From: a virus
Length of the DNA stretch: 29,642 nucleotides
Direction: 5' to 3' (one strand)
Virus record (IMG/VR): IMGVR_UViG_3300034198_014047
Coordinates: 1 to 29,642 of that record
This document shows, piece by piece, positions 24,501-29,642 of the stretch. Under the pieces are notes generated by a model. The model was not told the DNA's origin. It saw only the letters and a list, made by a program, of their open reading frames with translations, and ran no database searches. Each line of letters opens with the position of its first letter. Within the stretch, counting starts at the first letter, position 1. The position numbers and the translations under genes are program-made.

Positions 24501-27500
24501 TGCTTCGACTTGCCCATTAGCTTCGCCATATGATAATGAACCAACTGATGTTCCTTCAGCAGTTGATACAACAGTAACACTAAACTGATTTGCATTTAAC
24601 ACTGTAATAGGATAGAAACCTCTTGAAGGAATTGCTCCTACGTTTGCTATCCAGGTTATGTATTGGATATTTTGAGTAACTTCACCAACAAAGCTTATAC
24701 CAGTGATTGCTCCAAGAGAATTGTTTGTTACAGTTATATTAATATCGTTAGTTGGACTTGTTCCACCTAATGCAGTTCCTAAAATTCTAATAACATTTCC
24801 ATTGCTATATAATACACCTGGTGTATTAAGAGTAACAGTATACCCGCTTACTGTAACATTAATATTAAATTTAGCATTTGATCCAGATCCTGATATATTT
24901 GTACCTGCAACAGCAGTATACGATGCAGGATAAGAAGTTGTTAATCCATGAGAAGTAGAAGTTATTGTTACAGTATTAGTTCCATCTGGCCAACTAAATT
25001 CTGCTATTTCCGAAAATATATTCGAGAAACCAATAATTCTATTAACATTAGTAGCTTCATCAAATACTAAAGCAGTTGAAGGACGAGTTGCAGTTTGTTG
25101 GTTTAAATCGTATAGATATAATCCAAGATTCATTCTTATTGTAACTCTTGCATTATTTGCAACAGTTTCAGAAAGTCCTCCTCCTCCGAGAAGACTAGTA
25201 CTAGCTAGATTTAATCTATATAGACTACCAGTTATTGATTCAGGAGCACCTGTTGTATCAATTACTAAAGATGCATTATTAATTACATATCTAATTATTT
25301 CTCTGTTAGGGGCAACACCGAATACTAATTCTAACTCACTTCCATTTGGAACTCTGAAGTCTTTAGTCAAATTATCTATGTAAAGGAAACTATCTCCTTC
25401 TCTAGAATAAAAATCGTTAACAGGTGCTCCAGTTGGAATAGTTCCAGTAAATGTAAATGTAGAAATTGGGCCAGGAGGTCCACTAGTGGTAGTTGCAACA
25501 GTAATAACCACATCGTTGGCTCCAGTTATACCACCAAAAAATGCTCCAGGTATGTTAATCTGAGTACCTACTGTATATGCACTTCCCGCACTATTCAGTG
25601 TAATAACATAAACAGCTTCATTAACTGTAATATTAAATGTTGCTCCTGTTCCCGCTCCTGAAATTCTATCACCTGCAACTCCAGTATAGATATCAAATGG
25701 TGAATATACACTTGCACCGATAACCATATCTTCTAAAAGAAATACTTCATCAGGAACTTCGAGAGGATAAGAATTAGCAGCAACTAAGCCATATGCACCG
25801 TGTGCTGATGATCCGCCAACTGAACGAATTTGTCCACCGGTATCAGCAAAGTAAGATATCTGATTATAGTATGTGAAAACACCTACTGCTTCTAGTAACC
25901 CACCATTTATAGCAGCTAATCCGTATCCTAAGTCATTTAATTGGGTATAATCATTAGATAGCATCGAGTTATTACCTGCAGATAAGAACTCTATACTTGT
26001 GCTTGATAAAAATAGACTTGTCGAATCTTGAAAATTACTTGCTTCGGTATAATCAATGTCATCTGGTGTAGCAGGATTAACATGAATTAATGCTGTTCCG
26101 GCTTCTTGATCCCATTCAGTTATAAGATCAACTTGAAATCTAACTCCTTTAATATAAAAAGCAGTTGGAAGATTTGGTAATCTTTTTGTTAATCCGTTAA
26201 CTTCTACAGTAACTTCATCAATTCTGCTTGTAATTTGTGCTTCAATATTGCCGGCAAACGCATCAACAAGCATGCCTCCAGCAAATATTCTCTCATTAAT
26301 ACTTTTAGAGAATGAGGAAGCAGTTTGAATATAAGGTGATTTAGTAAGAATCTGTCCTAAAGGATCTAAAACGCACATAAATCCGCCATGTTCTTGACAA
26401 GAAAGATTTCTTATTATAGTAGCATCATTCATTAAGAAAACATCTACGCCCATAGAATTATTTTCTTTAGGTGGATTTATTGAAGATGTTTCTGTTATAA
26501 TATCTAACATTAATCCAACTAAATTAGAAATTACAGTAGTTGAACCAGCTTCAGCGGTTTCTGTCATAGTTCTTGATTGTAAAATTCTAGTACTTGTTGG
26601 ATAAGCATTTTGATATAATGTAATTGGAACTAATTTTTGAACAATTCTTTGTGCTATAATACTCAAATAGTTTATAGCTGCTGATGTTTCATCTAATTGA
26701 TCTGTAATAGCAATTAGAGAACTTGCACTTTCAAAATAACTATTAGCTGCTTCTAAGCTTCTATAAAACCCGCCATAAACTAAGTCATATCCTAAAGCAT
26801 CTACTAAAAGTCCAACATCTCTTTTACAAAGTTCTTCGTTATATATGAAGAAATTATTATTAATGTAATCAATAACTTGATCTTTTAAAGTATTAGTTGC
26901 TGAATTAATAGTTGTAAAGTCAGTTACAAGAGCAGTATCAACTGATACTAAACTTGGATCTACTCTTGTTGGAAGGTCTCCGTCAGTTTCGATTATAGAA
27001 ATTATAATATTCAATAATGCTTTTGCAGAATTTGCAGCATCACTTGACCCAGCAGTACCACCTACTCTGGGAACAGATGTTTGAAAATTATTTAACGGAT
27101 TATTAAGAATAATAGCTTCTATTCTATCTCTTAAAACAGCATATGCAGCCATTGTGGGCTCTACTTCATCAGTGTTTAGAATACCCAATGCTCCTAAGAA
27201 ATATGCACTTCCTGCATCAATTGTTTGACTATTACCACTATAAGTTAAGTCATAAACAACAGCTTCAATAATATATCCAACATCTCTTGAGCAAGCAGAC
27301 CCGTTAATTTCTAAATTATACCATATACTTGCTTGGTTATTAATATTTGCAGCAAGTTGTTGATCAATATAAGCAACAATTTCTGCCTGTAGATATGCTT
27401 TATTATTAAAAAGTATATTTCTTGCGTTAGAAAATCCTGATACTATGTTAGAAGGAGTTGGCCATACAATAACAGGAACACTTGATAATCCATTATTAAT

Positions 27501-29567
27501 AATAGATTTCATAAGTGTTATATTACTAGCTATTCTAGTATCTGCTATTGAACTTAGTGCTAATATTTCTAATTGAGTTTGTAAGTAATCTAAAGCTTCT
27601 AAAGTTGCAATTTTATCAGCACCTAAAACTTCTGCTGCTTGTGTACCCCTATAATATGCTCTAGCACTTGCAATAGAAGCAAAATTACTTCCAAAAATCA
27701 TGTCATATACAAGTGCATTAATTATTAGTCCAGTATCTCTACGACATTTTACTTCGTCGTATTCTAATCCTCTTAAGGCAGTATTAACATACGCAATAAC
27801 TTCTTCCTGAATAAATTCTCTATTTTGTAATAGAATAAATGAAGCATTATCAAAATTACCATCGTTAGTAATAGCTCTACCAACCTTAATATTAGTTATA
27901 GTTCCTGCAATAGGAGTAGTTCCTGAAAATGCTTTGAAATATATAGTGTCATTACTAAGGAGATTAGTAACAGTATAAACACCGTTAGTTCCTATGCTAC
28001 CAGTTCCTTGAGTTGCTGTAAAAATGTCGCCTAAAGATAAACCGGAAGTCGATGACATACCAGTAATTGTACCAGTCCATTCTGGAAAACTTCCTGTAAT
28101 AGAACCATTTACTACTACACCTGTAGTAGAAATAATATCTTGAAGATATAATGATTTACTTGTATCTGATAGATAATGATAACCAAAGAGTCTATCTGTT
28201 ACTTGTAAATTTCCATCAAAAATAGGATCTCTTCTAAAATAAGTATCAATCGCCCAGCTTGCTGATCTACCAAGTCTTGGACGTATAATAGTTCTTCTTA
28301 ATTCATCGCCTATGATAGAAACGTTTTCTGGAACTCTAATTGGATAGTGTTCATAATAGTTTCCAGATTCTAAGAAAATTGTAATCTGTAAATCTTTAGC
28401 AGGATTACCGTATTCTAGCGGTTCTCCACCTAAGATAGTAATAAATGATTTTGTGATTGGATTTGTAATATATTGAACTCTATAAGTTTCAGCAGAAACA
28501 GTATTGCCGGGTTCTATTTCAAATGTAATAGTCCCTTCGATAATTTCTTCAACTCTTGCAATTGCTCCACTTATTTTTCCTTTTATAATTTGTCCTGGAC
28601 GTATATCGTCCGCATCTCTTGGATCAGTTTGTGTTCCGTCGTTTAGAATAGTCATAATGTAATAGTTAGATACAGGAGTTATATTAAGAACAGTAGAAAC
28701 GTTTGCCCCATTTCCATAAGTTATGTCCTTAACAGTGATACTAACTGTAAAATCTGACGCATCGATTAGTCTTTGAGCATATCTACATGCGGCACTTAAT
28801 GTTCTAAATGCATATCCTTCTGATCTACCTTTTCTAGAATCTGAAACTTCAAATTGATTATCATCACCCTGTGTGCTAACAAATAAATTAACTTGACTAA
28901 TAAAACTAGATGCATCTACGTATTCTTTAGTTGTAGCAGATAAAGGATCGTCTGTTTCTTGTACTCTACGTTGAAGAATAAGAGGTCCAGTCATTTGACT
29001 TGTAAATCCGCCGTCTCTTAAAACAGTTTCGTTAGCTCTAGCTACCTCAGTTCCACTTGCTCCAGCAGGAACATTTAAATAACCGGTCATAGTATCGCCA
29101 GCTAAATTAACGTATCTACTATCTGCATAACCTCTGTTGATTGCAAAACTATTTTCGCTCACGCCATAGGCAGCAGCAGTCACTGGATTTGGATCACCTA
29201 AACGTAAAATATTAAAAGAATTTGCGTCTAAATTATTACCTAGAGACGGGCGAGAGTCTGCATTAACTGATGAAGATGCTGATCTTATGATGAGCTTAGT
29301 AGGATCGGAATTAACAATTTCTATACCTCCTTGTCCTTCAATTTCTTTAGACAAGTATTGATCACCTAAATCATTTGATACGAGAATCGAATTTGGAGTG
29401 ACTTCATCTGGACCCTCTTCTAGAGCAGTTATAGATATACCGTCGCCTTTACCAAATGCAGAGTATAGTTCGTTGAAGTTTTCATTAACTTTAGCAAATG
29501 CTTCTCTAATAGGATCGCCCGAAGCATCATTACCCTCAACACCTATGTTAACAACCTTTTTAACCAT
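21582..29567 (-). CDS. Giant tail-fibre protein (about 2661 aa)
   Basis: A very large probable host-recognition fibre. I start at the ATG at 29567 (MVKKVVNIGVEG) because GGAG lies five bases upstream; the TTG at 29582 gives only five more residues. Modules in order: shared N-terminal attachment segment; a pectin-lyase-like beta-helix region (IRVPENVSIIGDELRRTII, near 28290-28350); three copies of a CxRDxGxxxxAxxYD unit (near 27750, 27290 and 26820); two copies of a GxGAxFxI/YxVTLNxxGxxY unit (about 25440-25700 and 24660-24920); two copies of a TPIAGTIT-ended unit (about 27890-28110 and 22970-23190). The C-terminal domain (21585-21962; begins ADIAEYYQGDKEYETGTVLM) resembles the terminal domain of many marine phage fibres, and loosely self-cleaving fibre chaperone domains. 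No lyase active site was identified. Confidence 0.88.
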   Translation of the reverse strand: MVKKVVNIGVEGNDASGDPIREAFAKVNENFNELYSAFGKGDGISITALEEGPDEVTPNSILVSNDLGDQYLSKEIEGQGGIEIVNSDPTKLIIRSASSSVNADSRPSLGNNLDANSFNILRLGDPNPVTAAAYGVSENSFAINRGYADSRYVNLAGDTMTGYLNVPAGASGTEVARANETVLRDGGFTSQMTGPLILQRRVQETDDPLSATTKEYVDASSFISQVNLFVSTQGDDNQFEVSDSRKGRSEGYAFRTLSAACRYAQRLIDASDFTVSITVKDITYGNGANVSTVLNITPVSNYYIMTILNDGTQTDPRDADDIRPGQIIKGKISGAIARVEEIIEGTITFEIEPGNTVSAETYRVQYITNPITKSFITILGGEPLEYGNPAKDLQITIFLESGNYYEHYPIRVPENVSIIGDELRRTIIRPRLGRSASWAIDTYFRRDPIFDGNLQVTDRLFGYHYLSDTSKSLYLQDIISTTGVVVNGSITGSFPEWTGTITGMSSTSGLSLGDIFTATQGTGSIGTNGVYTVTNLLSNDTIYFKAFSGTTPIAGTITNIKVGRAITNDGNFDNASFILLQNREFIQEEVIAYVNTALRGLEYDEVKCRRDTGLIINALVYDMIFGSNFASIASARAYYRGTQAAEVLGADKIATLEALDYLQTQLEILALSSIADTRIASNITLMKSIINNGLSSVPVIVWPTPSNIVSGFSNARNILFNNKAYLQAEIVAYIDQQLAANINNQASIWYNLEINGSACSRDVGYIIEAVVYDLTYSGNSQTIDAGSAYFLGALGILNTDEVEPTMAAYAVLRDRIEAIILNNPLNNFQTSVPRVGGTAGSSDAANSAKALLNIIISIIETDGDLPTRVDPSLVSVDTALVTDFTTINSATNTLKDQVIDYINNNFFIYNEELCKRDVGLLVDALGYDLVYGGFYRSLEAANSYFESASSLIAITDQLDETSAAINYLSIIAQRIVQKLVPITLYQNAYPTSTRILQSRTMTETAEAGSTTVISNLVGLMLDIITETSSINPPKENNSMGVDVFLMNDATIIRNLSCQEHGGFMCVLDPLGQILTKSPYIQTASSFSKSINERIFAGGMLVDAFAGNIEAQITSRIDEVTVEVNGLTKRLPNLPTAFYIKGVRFQVDLITEWDQEAGTALIHVNPATPDDIDYTEASNFQDSTSLFLSSTSIEFLSAGNNSMLSNDYTQLNDLGYGLAAINGGLLEAVGVFTYYNQISYFADTGGQIRSVGGSSAHGAYGLVAANSYPLEVPDEVFLLEDMVIGASVYSPFDIYTGVAGDRISGAGTGATFNITVNEAVYVITLNSAGSAYTVGTQINIPGAFFGGITGANDVVITVATTTSGPPGPISTFTFTGTIPTGAPVNDFYSREGDSFLYIDNLTKDFRVPNGSELELVFGVAPNREIIRYVINNASLVIDTTGAPESITGSLYRLNLASTSLLGGGGLSETVANNARVTIRMNLGLYLYDLNQQTATRPSTALVFDEATNVNRIIGFSNIFSEIAEFSWPDGTNTVTITSTSHGLTTSYPASYTAVAGTNISGSGSNAKFNINVTVSGYTVTLNTPGVLYSNGNVIRILGTALGGTSPTNDINITVTNNSLGAITGISFVGEVTQNIQYITWIANVGAIPSRGFYPITVLNANQFSVTVVSTAEGTSVGSLSYGEANGQVEATLKEPFRAVQITTYYDALSQPVQPFTVTVDRSFDGTNPLTANQFNCLSNFALSVNQEIKFTGTVGGVTAGTSYYVKALVGTNRFTISNTILSGIAGPTRTLTSQTASMFGTTNIQGVTYFTWGVTGSYKFAVRELSILDANRIQWGIDNNFPILVGWRGRVHEITNYRSPTVNGTNYGVIEIDNLAGDGLFEPVGVLEGGWDNNPGLRGVLSADNPGDVTVQISTVRVTGHDLLDIGTGSYAQTNFPNTIFGSPDRDPDQGAEVVERGKGRCFFVTSDQDGNFKVGDFFKVDQGTGTVTFSSSIAISNLDGLGFKRGVAVAEFSVDTTMFDNATDTVPTEQAVRGYIEKRLGLTHNGTAVLNSELIPPGAGFLCLNGVLPMKANLDMGNYKIVNVDTPVSPADATTKTYVDAFLRRQGGTSRSDIESFEMRPDVLNPNGTVGSISGTGPWVGTITGLATTTNVAVGNTIVATNGVGSLGTGGLYTVTFVGSTSVDFSAAGGSTPIAGTITAIKIYAGNINMNDNKITNLATPTTDFDATTKKYVDDLAASQNEIRELGGVSLPNPITGVTNNSLFVFNGTNFTWGAQAGDVLFTLVTNTLTSAIQPGVIINSDVNASAAIEQSKLAMTLATTRAAAPTGTAAQIQAASGIASFDSANFEITSGFVGIKANGVALSEIAQIGSDTVIGNSSGSNATPTAVSFATVVQEGGGLYLQQFSNDGAVVRIGVNSYTTLAYTASYTGVSENNTIVQRDSSGGFSASTINATTQFNVNGNVALRRSADATPFLEIITPQGTTSISTRTVSSVVNTTLAGDLTLSASGRSSTANGNWSVTGAWTLASGATLESTYAADIAEYYQGDKEYETGTVLMIGGEFDVTLAKGQGTTKVAGVVSNNAAFIMYKECPGLKNLVALQGRVPCKVIGKIEKGDLLVVGIVPGVAMASSDAKAGSIIGKALQNYDSDHVGIIEVMVGKH

Positions 29568-29596
29568 TGTGGCTCCAATCAAATAGCAGTTTTTAG

Positions 29597-29604
29597 TATT
29601 TATT
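29597..29604 (-). promoter_or_regulatory. Possible late-promoter octamer AATAAATA before the giant fibre gene
   Basis: The minus strand reads ACTAATAAATACTAAAAAC, with the octamer 30 bases upstream of the ATG at 29567. It differs from the other copies by one base. The surrounding sequence is very AT-rich, so chance occurrence is more likely here. Confidence 0.4.
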
Positions 29605-29642
29605 AGTATTTACCTTAATAAATATTCCTACCAAAGGAGATA

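Noticed and set aside
1-29642. tRNA genes, CRISPR arrays, insertion sequences, integrase or attachment sites
   Set aside because: Reading both strands showed no cloverleaf-like segment, no regularly spaced short repeats, no transposase or integrase motifs and no terminal inverted repeats. The repeats in the fibre genes are protein-coding modules.

Overview
The window looks like part of a large T4-like marine myovirus genome, AT-rich and tightly packed. The evidence is a phage-type set: sliding-clamp loader large subunit (gp44 type), PhoH, MazG-like pyrophosphohydrolase, GroES-like co-chaperonin, peptide deformylase, a DnaJ-like protein, and about 13 kb of tail-fibre or virion-appendage genes. 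Several small proteins resemble conserved hypotheticals that I recall from marine T4-like phages. The host is not shown directly. The style of the bacterial-type metabolic genes suggests an alphaproteobacterium, which is inference.

Layout. All genes but one lie on the minus strand, so transcription runs from right to left. From the right: a giant fibre protein (21582-29567), a short fibre-like protein (20788-21546), a 1240-residue YHYH/Ig-repeat fibre protein (17027-20749), and a 222-residue appendage protein (16366-17034). Then come small conserved phage proteins, including a fragment related to the DNA polymerase III alpha palm (14930-15478), and GroES. Next is a metabolic block: AMP-forming acyl ligase (12811-14274), MazG, two small proteins (one a 52-residue membrane-like protein), thiolase (10757-11965) and a bifunctional enoyl-CoA hydratase/3-hydroxyacyl-CoA dehydrogenase (8607-10754), followed by gp44 (7641-8570). 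PhoH (6885-7622, plus strand) converges on gp44 across a perfect hairpin. Left of phoH, on the minus strand, are two unknown proteins, then DnaJ-like, peptide deformylase and ClpA, then four small unknowns that run off the left edge.

How they may work together. The most striking feature is a set of fatty-acid beta-oxidation enzymes inside a phage gene array: CoA-ligase-like activation, hydration plus dehydrogenation, and thiolytic release of acetyl-CoA. The acyl-CoA dehydrogenase step is missing and would have to come from the host. A second module, DnaJ, deformylase and ClpA, acts on protein quality. The ClpA keeps a ClpP-docking tripeptide, so it may redirect the host protease. Its reading frame is broken by one missing base near 3106, most simply a sequencing or assembly error, although a real split is possible.

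Regulation. An octamer GATAAATA (or AATAAATA), like the T4-type late promoter TATAAATA, lies 18-31 bases upstream of the fibre genes and several left-side genes. I did not see it directly before the metabolic block, which may therefore be read from fibre-region transcripts or from an unrecognised promoter. I found no tRNA or rRNA gene, no CRISPR array, no insertion sequence and no integrase. No gene-free stretch exceeds 300 bases; the longest is about 150 bases, upstream of phoH.
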